From JADMIH01 sp039932335 (lineage in GTDB: Bacteria; Chloroflexota; Chloroflexia; QHBQ01; JADMIH01): DNA of 64,000 nucleotides. Each line of letters begins with the position of its first letter. The first letter of the stretch is position 1. The position numbers were made by a program, and so were the translations under genes. Positions 33,758-42,345 of this stretch are shown here, one piece after another. The notes beneath the pieces were generated by a model. It saw nothing but the letters and a program-made list of their open reading frames with translations, was not told the DNA's origin and searched no databases. The stretch lies in the NCBI GenBank assembly GCA_039932335.1, contig JBDTQH010000024.1, positions 1 through 64,000 on the forward strand. The letters run 5' to 3'.

Positions 33758-34591
33758 TTGAGCAATAATCACTCTCATGGCAGCATCTCGGCTGACCCGC
33801 ATTCCACACTGCCCCTTACATCTGTAATGCCTCCCCCGTCCAGGGTGATGGAGGAGAATGAGCCTCTACTCGAAATCGGCATACTCACGATCGGCAAGCC
33901 AACTCTCGCGATGGCCCTCTCCTCTCTACTCTTGCAGGATGAGCAGCGCATTCGCATACATATTGTCGATACCGCCCCAACACCCATCATTGACCTGATC
34001 GAAGTGCAATCCGTCCTGCGCCTCGCCGCCGACCGGGGCATTCGCTGCAGCTACGACCACATACACGACGACAAGCGCGCGTTCAGCCTGGGCCGCCTTT
34101 CATTGCTGGAAACCCTGCAAGGTCCGAACGTCTGCTTCATGGACGACGATGTGGTGATGCCCTCAGGCGCAATACCGCAGCTACTCGCCTTCATTCACGA
34201 GCACCCCGGCTATGGCTGGCTCGCCCCATTCTGCAAGAATGCGGGCACAATACGCACGGCCCTCGCTGGCAGACCTCACTACTCTCCCGGCGGTGTCTTC
34301 TACCAGGATAAATTGGTACGCAACATCCTGCTTGAATACTACGAGACCACAGTTGACGTGCTTGATAAGCAGCGCTCAAGCCATAAGGTCTGGGAGATCG
34401 CCTTTCTCACCGAACTCTTCCCTTTGCTGGGCCGCAGCGCCACTGTCCAATCAGAGAACGTCATCTACCACCTCGACTACCACGAGCGTCCGAACTGGGA
34501 CCTCTTGCAAGAAAGTCTGGTCATCACCAGCCGTAAGAAGGCGGAAGAGTTGATAAAGAAGTACAGCGGCGTGATGAAAGAGAAGGTGTGA
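33758..34591 (+). CDS. GT2-like (GT-A fold) glycosyltransferase
   Basis: A 277-residue protein starting at TTG 33758 just after AGGAGA. After about 35 disordered residues comes EIGILTIGKPTLAMALSSLL. A DxD-type metal/nucleotide motif lies in NVCFMDDDVVMPSGAI. The FSLGRLSLLE segment and the C-terminal HLDYHERP also fit family 2 enzymes. No membrane helix is present. Donor and acceptor are unknown. It probably shares the VanZ transcript. Confidence 0.75.
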   Translation: MSNNHSHGSISADPHSTLPLTSVMPPPSRVMEENEPLLEIGILTIGKPTLAMALSSLLLQDEQRIRIHIVDTAPTPIIDLIEVQSVLRLAADRGIRCSYDHIHDDKRAFSLGRLSLLETLQGPNVCFMDDDVVMPSGAIPQLLAFIHEHPGYGWLAPFCKNAGTIRTALAGRPHYSPGGVFYQDKLVRNILLEYYETTVDVLDKQRSSHKVWEIAFLTELFPLLGRSATVQSENVIYHLDYHERPNWDLLQESLVITSRKKAEELIKKYSGVMKEKV

Positions 34592-34602
34592 GGCGGGGAC
34601 GC

Positions 34603-34670
34603 GTGAAACGTGAAACGTGAGGCGTGAAACGTGGGTTACTGCGTAAAACGTAAAGCGTAAAACGTAAAAC
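34603..34670. repeat. Heptamer array (GTGAAAC / GTAAAAC type)
   Basis: Nine degenerate 7-nt units, with one 5-nt spacer (ACTGC), run from just after the GT2-like gene. They are GTGAAAC x3, GTGAGGC, GTGGGTT, then GTAAAAC x3 and GTAAAGC. Confidence 0.85.
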
Positions 34671-34805
34671 CATAATAACGATGGCGTCTTGGCGTCTTGG
34701 CGTTTCAAAACCGGATTTGGAGTTGGGATAGGGCTAACAACCGGCGGGGTGATACCTCGTTATAGTCAGGGGCGATAAGCCTGGCAAAAGACTCGGCACA
34801 GCAAC

Positions 34806-35849
34806 ATGAGACGTATTCTCTTTCTACTTCTAGGGCTGATCATAAGCGTTGGAGCAATTTACTTTGCGTTCCAGGGGTTCAACCTGGCCGATGTTTGGGT
34901 TTCTATGGGCAGAGTGCGGCTCCCGTTCTTCCTGCTCATGATCGTTCCCTATGTGCTGACCTTCCTTACTAAAGTCTGGCGCTGGCAGGTGCTGTTCCAC
35001 CCAGACGAGGCGCGCGCTCCTTTCCGCATCCTCTTCCCTACGCTGATGATCTCCTACATCCCGCTTCCGTTCAGGCTGGGCGAGGTTGCGCGGGGTGCCG
35101 TTGCCAGTGCCCGCAGCGGTGTGCCTGCTGCACGCGTCTTCTCCACTATCTTCGTCGAGAAGGTGCTGGACGTGCTTACCCTGCTGCTATTCCTCGGCAT
35201 CGGCCTCCCCTTCGTTGACCTGCCCGATACTTCCGGGCGCGACTCGCTTATTTTAGTGGGCGTTGTGGTGCTGGTGCTCGTGGTGCTGATGATAGCGATT
35301 GTGTTGAGGCCCGAGATCGCCCGCAATCTGGTCAAGTTTGTCAGCCGCCCGCTCCCGCCAGGCATCGGCGCGCGCCTCCTCGACATCACCGAGAACGTAC
35401 TGAAAGGGCTTGCACCGCTCGCGAACATTTCTATCGCCTTGCGTGTTGGCTTCTGGTCGATTGCCACGTGGGGCATCAACATGGTCACGGTCTACCTGAT
35501 GATGCTCGCGTTCAACATAGAGGTTACGCCCGTGGCCGCTGTTGTGCTGGTGGTCGCCACCAACCTGAGCATGGCAATTCCTGCTGCACCCGGCTACGTC
35601 GGCACATTTGAGGCGGCGGTCGTCGCAGTGCTCATGGCCCTCGGCCAGTCTCGCGACGTCAGCCAGTCGTTCGCAATCATCTACCACTTTGTGGGACTCG
35701 TGCCTGTCGCCGCCATCGGCGCGATAGCAGCCTTACAGCAAGGTATCAACTTCTCCACGCTCGGACAATCAGGCGCCAGCCCAACGCCCGCACCCATCGA
35801 CGGCCCCCAACCCGCAACCGGCAAGCCACGCTCACCGGAGGGGTCTTGA
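34806..35849 (+). CDS. Lysylphosphatidylglycerol synthase TM-region (UPF0104) family protein
   Basis: A 347-residue membrane protein with about eight helices. Family marks are RILFLLLGLIISVGAIYFAF, KVWRWQVLFHP, PLPFRLGEVARGAVASAR, VFSTIFVEKVLDVLTLL and IPAAPGYVGTFEAAVVAVL. These match the flippase-like domain of MprF/AglD proteins, without the soluble synthase domain. The protein probably handles a lipid or lipid-linked sugar. It overlaps the YfhO-like gene by 4 nt (TTGA), so the two are coupled. Confidence 0.85.
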   Translation: MRRILFLLLGLIISVGAIYFAFQGFNLADVWVSMGRVRLPFFLLMIVPYVLTFLTKVWRWQVLFHPDEARAPFRILFPTLMISYIPLPFRLGEVARGAVASARSGVPAARVFSTIFVEKVLDVLTLLLFLGIGLPFVDLPDTSGRDSLILVGVVVLVLVVLMIAIVLRPEIARNLVKFVSRPLPPGIGARLLDITENVLKGLAPLANISIALRVGFWSIATWGINMVTVYLMMLAFNIEVTPVAAVVLVVATNLSMAIPAAPGYVGTFEAAVVAVLMALGQSRDVSQSFAIIYHFVGLVPVAAIGAIAALQQGINFSTLGQSGASPTPAPIDGPQPATGKPRSPEGS

Positions 35850-38353
35850 CGGCCACTCTACCCGGATTGCTCCAACCCTGGGGTATCGCACTCTTTGCCG
35901 CCATCGCGATTATCGCTTATGCGGTCGCTTATCTATGGCATCGCGCCGACAGGCACCGGCCCGCTATTCACCTTGATGTGCTGGCGCTCGCTTTCCTCGC
36001 CCTGATGACAGGCGGCTTTTTCTGGCGCGTGTTGACAGAGTCGGGCATTATGATGCCCACCGGAGGCGGCGATATTGCCGCGCTATACTTCCCCACATAC
36101 TCCTACGCCGCTGCCGAGATCAAGGCAGGTTCGCTGCCGCTCTGGAATCCGCATATCTTCTCCGGTATGCCGCTCGCGGCTGATGTGCAGTCGGGTCTCT
36201 TCTATCCGGTCAACTGGATACTCTTCCTCTTCGTAAAGATTGAGTACGGCGCGCTCGAATGGCTGCTAATCTTCCATTACTGGCTCGCCTCGGCGTTTAC
36301 ATATCTCTTCCTGCGCGACCTTAAGCTGGGCAGGCCTGCGGCCCTGGTCGGCGGCATCGTCTTCGGATTCTGCGGCTTCATGACCGCCCACTTCGGCCAC
36401 CTGCCAATGATACTGGTAGCATCGTGGATACCCGCCACACTGCTGGCGTTCCGCCGTGCCTACTTCGCCCCATCGTTCGGCGGCTGGGTATGGAGCATTG
36501 TAGCAGGCGTGTGTATTGCCATGTCGTTTCTTGCCGGGCACGCACAGGTATTCTCCTATGGCCTGATGGCAGCAGGCCTTCTCTGGCTCTATCTGCTCTT
36601 CAGCGCGAAGCCCCTTACATTACGCGGCGCGTTACCCTGGGTGGCGAAGGGCGCTACAGCCATAGTAGTGTTCGCGGGCCTGTGTGCCCTCCAGCTCCTT
36701 CCGAGCGTGGAATTGAGCGCGCAATCGGTCCGCTCGTCCATAAGCTACGAGGAAGCGGGTGCTTTCGCTGCCCAACCTATCACCCTGCTCAATCTCTTTC
36801 TGCCGCGAGTCTACGGCTCCAACCCTTCCAACTACAGCCCCAGCGACTGGCAGAGCACCGAGAACTGGGCCTATTGCGGCGTGGTTGCTCTCGCCCTGGC
36901 GGCTGCGGGCCTTCTCATGCGCAAGAATCGCATGGTCGGTTTCTTCGCTATACTTTCGGCTCTCGCTCTTCTCATCATGGTGGGTGATCTCACTATACTT
37001 GGCGCGTGGTTTTACAAGTTTCTGCCCGGCTTTAGCTCTCTCCGCTCCACCGGGCGCGCCTTGATTATGCTCGGTCTAGGCCTGTCGGGGCTAGCGGCAT
37101 ATGGCATGGACGGCCTTGTCGCCTCTCTTCAGGGGCAGGGCCGCGAGCGCCGCCACGCCTTCGGTTGGCTGATCGGCTTGAGCGCGGCCGTGGGCATAGC
37201 GTTCTTCTTCGTGATGCCGCTCTTCTTCTCAAATCTCCTGCAACTGAACGGCGCGCAATATAGCAGGCTGCCTTTTGCTGTCAACGATCTTGGAATGCTT
37301 ATTATCTGGCTGGGCCTTCTCGCCGCTATCGGCTGGGCCGCCTACCGCGGCCGTATCACTGTGCCCGTGGCGAGTGGCGCTATTGTCATGCTGGTCGTGT
37401 TCGATCTCTTCTCGCCCAACTCGCAATTCAACCCCACGACCACCGACCTGCTTTCCGGCTACAAGAATTTCTCGGCATACTCGCTCGTCTACAAGTTCTC
37501 CCGCGATCCGGTTACAGAGATACCCCTGCGCGTGGACAGCGATGCCGACGCCCAGGACGTCTGGCAGCCGAACACCGCTATGCTGGTGAGCGCCGACAGT
37601 GACACGAAGCTTTACGATACGGGCGGCGCGTTCAACCCGCTCAAGCTGCGCCGTTACGATTATCTCTGGGATACCGCCAAGCACAGCCCCGACTCGCCTC
37701 TCTACGACCTCACCGGGGCGCGCTACCGCGTGCTAGCGCCCAGCACGGTTATGACCAACACCGCCAAGTGGCGGCTGGCTGAGAAATACACCGGCTTCAA
37801 CATCTACGAGAACCAGAACGCCATCCCGCGCCTCTACCTGGTGCATGACGCCCGTATAATACCGGAAGGCTTCAACACCGTGGAGGCCGTTCGCCGCTTC
37901 AATGTCGACCCGAAGCACTCAGTTATCCTCGAATCCGGCACTGCTGTTGAGAGTACTCTGCCCGGCACAGCCGAAAACCCCCAGACCCCGTCGGGCAGTC
38001 CCCCGTCCGGCGAATCGGTAGTTGCCAGCCGCTACAGCGCGCAAGAGGTGGTCATCGACGTAAACGCTACCGCCCCCGGCTGGGTCGTGCTCACGGACGC
38101 CTGGTATCCCGGCTGGGAGGCCACAATTGACGGCAGGAGCGTGCCCTTGGAGATCGCCTACCATGCCTACCGAGCAGTTCGCGTAGATGCAGGCGCACAC
38201 ACAATCACGATGCAGTTCCGCCCCGTCAGTTGGACGTGGGGCAGCCTCATCTCCCTCCTGTCTCTACTGGCTGTACTCGCCGCGCTGGCGATACTTGTGA
38301 TACTACCCTGGTCGGCCATGCGCCGCGAAACGCGTACCCGCCGCACATCCTAG
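35846..38353 (+). CDS. YfhO-like large membrane protein (GT-C fold)
   Basis: An 835-residue protein with TTG start overlapping the preceding gene. It has about 12-13 membrane helices up to residue ~520. An early extracellular loop carries GGGDIAALYFPTYSYAA and PLWNPHIFSGMPLAADVQSG, typical of YfhO. A C-terminal soluble domain (about residues 540-800) ends with DAWYPGWEATIDGR, and a last helix follows. YfhO proteins are linked to glycosylation of wall polymers such as lipoteichoic acid in Firmicutes. A role in adding sugar to an envelope polymer is likely; the substrate is unknown. Confidence 0.85.
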   Translation: MTATLPGLLQPWGIALFAAIAIIAYAVAYLWHRADRHRPAIHLDVLALAFLALMTGGFFWRVLTESGIMMPTGGGDIAALYFPTYSYAAAEIKAGSLPLWNPHIFSGMPLAADVQSGLFYPVNWILFLFVKIEYGALEWLLIFHYWLASAFTYLFLRDLKLGRPAALVGGIVFGFCGFMTAHFGHLPMILVASWIPATLLAFRRAYFAPSFGGWVWSIVAGVCIAMSFLAGHAQVFSYGLMAAGLLWLYLLFSAKPLTLRGALPWVAKGATAIVVFAGLCALQLLPSVELSAQSVRSSISYEEAGAFAAQPITLLNLFLPRVYGSNPSNYSPSDWQSTENWAYCGVVALALAAAGLLMRKNRMVGFFAILSALALLIMVGDLTILGAWFYKFLPGFSSLRSTGRALIMLGLGLSGLAAYGMDGLVASLQGQGRERRHAFGWLIGLSAAVGIAFFFVMPLFFSNLLQLNGAQYSRLPFAVNDLGMLIIWLGLLAAIGWAAYRGRITVPVASGAIVMLVVFDLFSPNSQFNPTTTDLLSGYKNFSAYSLVYKFSRDPVTEIPLRVDSDADAQDVWQPNTAMLVSADSDTKLYDTGGAFNPLKLRRYDYLWDTAKHSPDSPLYDLTGARYRVLAPSTVMTNTAKWRLAEKYTGFNIYENQNAIPRLYLVHDARIIPEGFNTVEAVRRFNVDPKHSVILESGTAVESTLPGTAENPQTPSGSPPSGESVVASRYSAQEVVIDVNATAPGWVVLTDAWYPGWEATIDGRSVPLEIAYHAYRAVRVDAGAHTITMQFRPVSWTWGSLISLLSLLAVLAALAILVILPWSAMRRETRTRRTS

Positions 38354-38397
38354 CCAGGGCTGATGCAAAGTCGGTTACAAGCGTGTCCTCTCGGCGG

Positions 38398-38478
38398 TGT
38401 CATTCTGAACGCAGGTAAGAATCAACCTCCATAGCAATCCGCCAGGGTTAGTGATTCTTCACTCTGTTCAGAATGACA
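38398..38478. repeat. 81-bp inverted-repeat element
   Basis: Two 27-bp arms (38398-38424 and 38452-38478) are near-perfect inverted complements around a 27-bp centre. The arms begin TGTCATTCTGAAC and end AAGAATCA. It sits between the YfhO-like gene and the next promoter, and may be a small REP or MITE-like element. Confidence 0.75.
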
Positions 38479-38569
38479 AGGTCCAGGTGGTGGCCGGTTC
38501 ATCGGCATTTCCAACTTTCCATCAGCCCTGACGTCTTGGCACGCCGCTTCTGTCTCAAGCACTGTCTCG

Positions 38570-38578
38570 TGGTATAAT
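38570..38578 (+). promoter_or_regulatory. Extended -10 promoter of zinc-ribbon gene
   Basis: TGG followed by TATAAT (38573-38578), ending 7 nt before ATG 38586. The earlier ATG at 38577 lies within the -10 box. Confidence 0.55.
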
Positions 38579-38585
38579 GGAAGAG

Positions 38586-39401
38586 ATGGAAGCGCAAAAA
38601 CGCCACAGGTGCCCCCAGTGCGGGTATGACTATGAACCCTGGATCGAGATATGTCCCGATTGCGGCGTGCTCATCGAAGACGTGGATGCCACGCCCACCC
38701 ATGCTCACTCCGGTGGTGTGCTCGGTCCTGACGATGATCCCCACTGGACAGTGGTCACGAACGTGCCCAATGCCATTATCGGCAACCTCATCAAGAACCA
38801 GCTTGAGGACGCCGGTATTCCTGTGCTTATGCAGCGCGCCCCCAGCGCCGATATCGCACAGTTCAGCTACAATGATTACGTGCCGCAAGATTTGCGTGTT
38901 CCCGCCCATCTGCTTGAAGATGCTCGCCGCCTTGTCTATTCGGGGCCGGACCGCAGCGCGGGCGCTCCCTTCTGGGGCAGCGACTTTGATGAAGACGACG
39001 CTGATGTTGACGACCGCCCCCCGCGCACTTCCCTTTCAGGCTCACCCGGCAATCTACCCGAAGGCTGGACGATGCTTCCAACCGAGCACGATATCCAATC
39101 GCGTATCGAGTACCAGCGTACACACGGCTCCGACACCGAAAGCTGGTACCGGAGCGATGCCCATGCCTCTCACGCTCGTAGCATCACAAGCGACAGCACT
39201 GACAGCGATTTCGATGACGAACCGCTCGAAGTAGACAAGATTCGCTTCTCCCGCCCTTATGAGCGCGAATACTACGATGAGACATCCGGCGGCCAGCCCA
39301 GCTGGATTCGAGTGGTCTACGGCATACTGCTGCTGGTAATAAGCCTTCCGTTCCTGTTCCAGCTTTTCCAGCAGATAATGTCCTTCCTCGACTTCCGCTA
39401 G
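38586..39401 (+). CDS. Zinc-ribbon, DUF2007-like and C-terminal membrane helix protein
   Basis: About 271 residues. The start at ATG 38586 is preferred because the -10 box covers the first ATG. Residues 7-25 form a zinc ribbon (CPQCGYDY...CPDCGVL). Residues about 55-120 (VVTNVPNAIIGNLIKNQLEDAGIPVLM, DLRVPAHLLEDARRLV) match the DUF2007 putative signal-transducing domain. A long acidic linker follows, and one membrane helix (IRVVYGILLLVISLPFLFQLF) near the end. The function is unknown. The protein is probably anchored with both domains in the cytoplasm. Confidence 0.75.
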   Translation: MEAQKRHRCPQCGYDYEPWIEICPDCGVLIEDVDATPTHAHSGGVLGPDDDPHWTVVTNVPNAIIGNLIKNQLEDAGIPVLMQRAPSADIAQFSYNDYVPQDLRVPAHLLEDARRLVYSGPDRSAGAPFWGSDFDEDDADVDDRPPRTSLSGSPGNLPEGWTMLPTEHDIQSRIEYQRTHGSDTESWYRSDAHASHARSITSDSTDSDFDDEPLEVDKIRFSRPYEREYYDETSGGQPSWIRVVYGILLLVISLPFLFQLFQQIMSFLDFR

Positions 39402-39425
39402 TTCTTTCCAGTAAAGAGGCACACA

Positions 39426-39460
39426 AAATCCGCCCCGACAAGGGACGGATTTCTTCTTGT
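39426..39460. terminator. Terminator between convergent genes
   Basis: An 11-bp stem with one mismatch (39426-39436 with 39442-39452) followed by CTTCTTGTT. It lies between the zinc-ribbon gene (+) and the DinB-like gene (-). Confidence 0.7.
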
Positions 39461-39469
39461 TCAAGATTA

Positions 39470-40090
39470 TTACGCTTGTGGGAAGTCGGGCATCGACTTC
39501 ATCTCCCTGATCTGTAAGAGATGCGCTCCCGTGTGCGCGGCTACCGCAAAAAGCCAGTCGTGAGGCGTCATATCCCTGAAGAGGCCAAAGCTCGACCTCG
39601 CGTCGCCTGTATCTTCCGGCAATTGCTTGACATAAGTAATAAAGCCGTCTACTGTCTCTTCCAACAGCTTACATAGCTCGTCGGCTTGCAAGCCCTTCCA
39701 ACCTCCCGCGCCAAGGCCCGATTTCTTCTTGCCTGTGGTGGTTGTACCTTCCGGCGGCCTGGGCATCGGTGGGCGCTCGTGCCGCATGGCGCGCGTCATG
39801 TTCCACCAATGGAATGCCGTACCCGTCGCCATGTGCGTCATAATCTGTGACGTGTCGAAGTGTTCCTCATCTCCGCTCTCGTCAGGGCCGTCCGGCACTC
39901 CCGGTGCGCGGTAAGCCAGTTGCTTTTGGCTCATCCCTTCGACCTCGCGGCGCAACCCCGCAACGTTGCTGCGCAGGAAGGCGATGACCTCCTCGCGGCT
40001 ATACTCGCTCGCGACATCGCCCATATGTTCCGCCTCGGCGTAAAAGCGACGCGTTAGCTCTACGACCTTTTCCAGATTAAGTTCGGGCAC
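39470..40090 (-). CDS. DinB-like fold protein
   Basis: A 206-residue all-helical protein. His residues in TSQIMTHMATGTAFHWWNM and the late HTGAHLLQIREM are placed like the metal-binding His of DinB/DUF664 proteins, with the VIAFLRSNVAGLRREVEGM helix at the start. Members include thiol-dependent S-transferases (bacillithiol or mycothiol) and maleylpyruvate isomerases. Together with the PIG-L gene at 6226 this hints at a low-molecular-weight thiol, but only weakly. It starts 8 bp after rsmE and is the last gene of that run. Confidence 0.65.
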   Translation of the reverse strand: MPELNLEKVVELTRRFYAEAEHMGDVASEYSREEVIAFLRSNVAGLRREVEGMSQKQLAYRAPGVPDGPDESGDEEHFDTSQIMTHMATGTAFHWWNMTRAMRHERPPMPRPPEGTTTTGKKKSGLGAGGWKGLQADELCKLLEETVDGFITYVKQLPEDTGDARSSFGLFRDMTPHDWLFAVAAHTGAHLLQIREMKSMPDFPQA

Positions 40091-40097
40091 CGGGCAA

Positions 40098-40853
40098 TTA
40101 CCTCCCCATCTCTCCTAGCTCGTACAACGCCATAGTTAGCGCCACGACTGCTGCTGTCTCTGCTCTGAGTGTGCGCGCACCGAGCGTCACCAACAGGATA
40201 CCTGCCGATTCTGCAGCCTGCATTTCCTCGCCTGTAAAGCCGCCTTCCGGCCCGACAATAATGCTGATGCTCTCCGGCTCCGCCTCCCGAAGGGTCTCGC
40301 TCATTGAGCGTGTTGCACCCAGTGCTGGCATAATCGCGATCTGCTTACCGCTTGTGCTCTCGCGCAGTCTTGCCGCTTCAACATCAAACGCCTGTGCTAG
40401 TGTCAGCGTCTTGCCGAGCGCGGGAATAACTGCCCGCCCGCTCTGTTCGGCGGCTTCCTGTATGATGCGCTCCCAACGCTCAACTTTACCCGTACCTGGC
40501 ACATCGGACACGCTCCGTGCCGCCCGCACAGGCACAAATGCCGCCGCGCCAACCTCGGTACATTTCTGTAGCGCCCATTCGAACTTATCGGCTTTGTTCA
40601 GAAGGGACAGATAGAGCGTGATCTGGCAGGCCGGCTCGCTCGTTCCCTGCCTCTTCTCAATGATCTCGCCCTTTACGTCGTCCTTGCCCAATGCTGTAAG
40701 CGTGACCACGTACTCGTAGCCGGTCCCATCGAGCAGGCATACTCGCTCACCCGGCTGCATACGAAGCACCCTGCTTATCTGGCGCGCCGTATCACCTTCC
40801 ATCTTAACTTGCTTGCTTGCCAGCGTTTCGCGCGGCACAAAGAATCGTTGCAT
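40098..40853 (-). CDS. rsmE: 16S rRNA (uracil-1498-N3)-methyltransferase RsmE
   Basis: A 251-residue protein of normal length. It has the N-terminal PUA-like domain (RFFVPRE, SRVLRMQPGERVCLLDGTGYEY) and the C-terminal SPOUT knot with SIIVGPEGGFTGEEMQAA and LGARTLRAETAAVVAL. It methylates N3 of U1498 in the decoding centre of 16S rRNA using SAM. It follows the wecA-like gene by 18 bp and precedes the DinB-like gene by 7 bp on the same strand. Confidence 0.95.
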   Translation of the reverse strand: MQRFFVPRETLASKQVKMEGDTARQISRVLRMQPGERVCLLDGTGYEYVVTLTALGKDDVKGEIIEKRQGTSEPACQITLYLSLLNKADKFEWALQKCTEVGAAAFVPVRAARSVSDVPGTGKVERWERIIQEAAEQSGRAVIPALGKTLTLAQAFDVEAARLRESTSGKQIAIMPALGATRSMSETLREAEPESISIIVGPEGGFTGEEMQAAESAGILLVTLGARTLRAETAAVVALTMALYELGEMGR

Positions 40854-40871
40854 AACTACTGGGCTACGCTG

Positions 40872-42125
40872 CTATTGGACATCGTCGCGCTCATGGCCCG
40901 CTGCCACTTTGCGCGCATTGCTCTGACGGTCAAACTGGCGCCGCGAAATATAGACGAACAGCGCGATCAATACCAGTACCATCACGATTAGCCCACCGAA
41001 CTTCAGCAAGCTAAGCGAGACATTGTGAACGTCTATGCCGAGGAACTGCTCGAAACGGGCCGGGAGCACACCGATCAGGCCGAACGCGCCGCACAGCACG
41101 ACATAAATCAGCACAATCTGACCCTGACTAAAGCCTATATCCAACAGCCTGTGGTGAAGATGCCCCCGCTCCGCCGCGACCGGCGACTTGCCCCGCGCCA
41201 GCCTGTAAATAATCATGTAGACGCCGTCCAGCAGCGGCACGCCAAGCACAAGCAGTGCTGCCGCCACCTTCGCCCCGCCGATTACCGACAGCACAGCAAG
41301 AGTGAACCCCAGGAACATGGCCCCCGAATCGCCCATGAAGATGCGCGCCGGGTGCAGGTTGTATGGCAGGAAGCCCAGTATGGCCGCGGCCAGTATGAGC
41401 GGCAGGTAAGCCAGCGTCCATTGGCCCAGCACCGGCCCGGTCACCACGAAAAGCACAACACATGCTACAGCCGACACGCTGGCCGCCAACCCATCGAGGC
41501 CGTCTATCCAGTTGATAGCGTTGGTTGTGCCGATAATCCAGAAGATCGTGAGGAAGGCTGCCAGGAACAGCGGCAACTCGATCAGGCCGCCAAATGGACT
41601 TTGCACATTTGTGGCGAGCACGCCCGCTCCCTGGTCATAATGGATTGTGCCAGCGGGGTCGCCAAGTGGGTTCGCTGCGGTTGGCGGGTTCGCGCCCCCA
41701 GGCCAGATTATGCTTGGCACGACCACCAGAGCCGCCACCCCTATCTGCCATGCCAGCCTCGGCAGCGGCTTCAACCTCTTGATGTCGTCCACAGCCATCA
41801 CAGCCGTAATAATACCGGCACCCACCAGCATCAACAGCACACGACTGGTCTCATATAGCTCGTTTCCCTGTTTGCCTTGCCGCAACACGGGGAAGAGAAA
41901 AGTGAGGAGCACCCCCACAGCGAAGGCCACGAACATTGCCAGCCCGCCCAGCCTCGGCACAGGGATCTTATGAACTCGCCTCTCCTCGTCCGGCTCGTCC
42001 ACCCATCCGTGCCCAATAGCCCACCTGCGCACAAGCGGCGTCAGCCCCAGCGACACCAGCAGCGTCACCAGGAACAAACCGATCATATAAGGGAGGTGTT
42101 CTTCCCACGTAACGGGAAAAGACAA
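40872..42125 (-). CDS. wecA: WecA/TagO-like undecaprenyl-phosphate HexNAc-1-phosphate transferase
   Basis: A 417-residue membrane protein with about 10-11 helices. The start is TTG 42125, 7 nt after GGAG; ATG 42086 is the alternative. MraY/WecA superfamily motifs are VDDIKRLKPLPRLAWQ, the Asp-rich NAINWIDGLDGLAASVSA, FMGDSGAMFLGF and the HHRLLDIGFSQGQ loop, which is specific for the WecA/TagO branch. It loads GlcNAc-1-P (or similar) on undecaprenyl phosphate and could start the polymer made by the 9-22 kb locus, which lacks an initiating enzyme. A repeat element sits directly upstream. Confidence 0.9.
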   Translation of the reverse strand: MSFPVTWEEHLPYMIGLFLVTLLVSLGLTPLVRRWAIGHGWVDEPDEERRVHKIPVPRLGGLAMFVAFAVGVLLTFLFPVLRQGKQGNELYETSRVLLMLVGAGIITAVMAVDDIKRLKPLPRLAWQIGVAALVVVPSIIWPGGANPPTAANPLGDPAGTIHYDQGAGVLATNVQSPFGGLIELPLFLAAFLTIFWIIGTTNAINWIDGLDGLAASVSAVACVVLFVVTGPVLGQWTLAYLPLILAAAILGFLPYNLHPARIFMGDSGAMFLGFTLAVLSVIGGAKVAAALLVLGVPLLDGVYMIIYRLARGKSPVAAERGHLHHRLLDIGFSQGQIVLIYVVLCGAFGLIGVLPARFEQFLGIDVHNVSLSLLKFGGLIVMVLVLIALFVYISRRQFDRQSNARKVAAGHERDDVQ

Positions 42126-42145
42126 AAAGCTACTCCAAATTTACT

Positions 42146-42344
42146 GCGTACTGCGTAAGGGGTCGGGTGTCAGGGGTTAGGGGTCGGTTGCATGACCGCC
42201 GACCGCCGACGGCCATGTGCCGCTTACTCTCTTACCTCAGCACCATGCAAACCTTAATAACCTCGGCGTAACTCAGCGCCCTCTGCGCCTCTGCCGTGAA
42301 TCCGTAAATCCCTGACCCCTGACACCCGACCTCTGACCCCTCGT
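42146..42344. repeat. Dispersed element copy A with inverted heptamer ends
   Basis: 199 bp. The left edge has six heptamers (GCGTACT, GCGTAAG, GGGTCGG, GTGTCAG, GGGTTAG, GGGTCGG at 42146-42187). The right edge has five of complementary type (CCCTGAC, CCCTGAC, ACCCGAC, CTCTGAC, CCCTCGT at 42310-42344). The core shares long blocks with copy B at 51982-52174, such as ATGTGCCGCTTA and GCGTAACTCAGCGC, and the string TGAATCCGTAA. It lies between upp and the wecA-like gene. Confidence 0.85.
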
Positions 42345-42345
42345 C

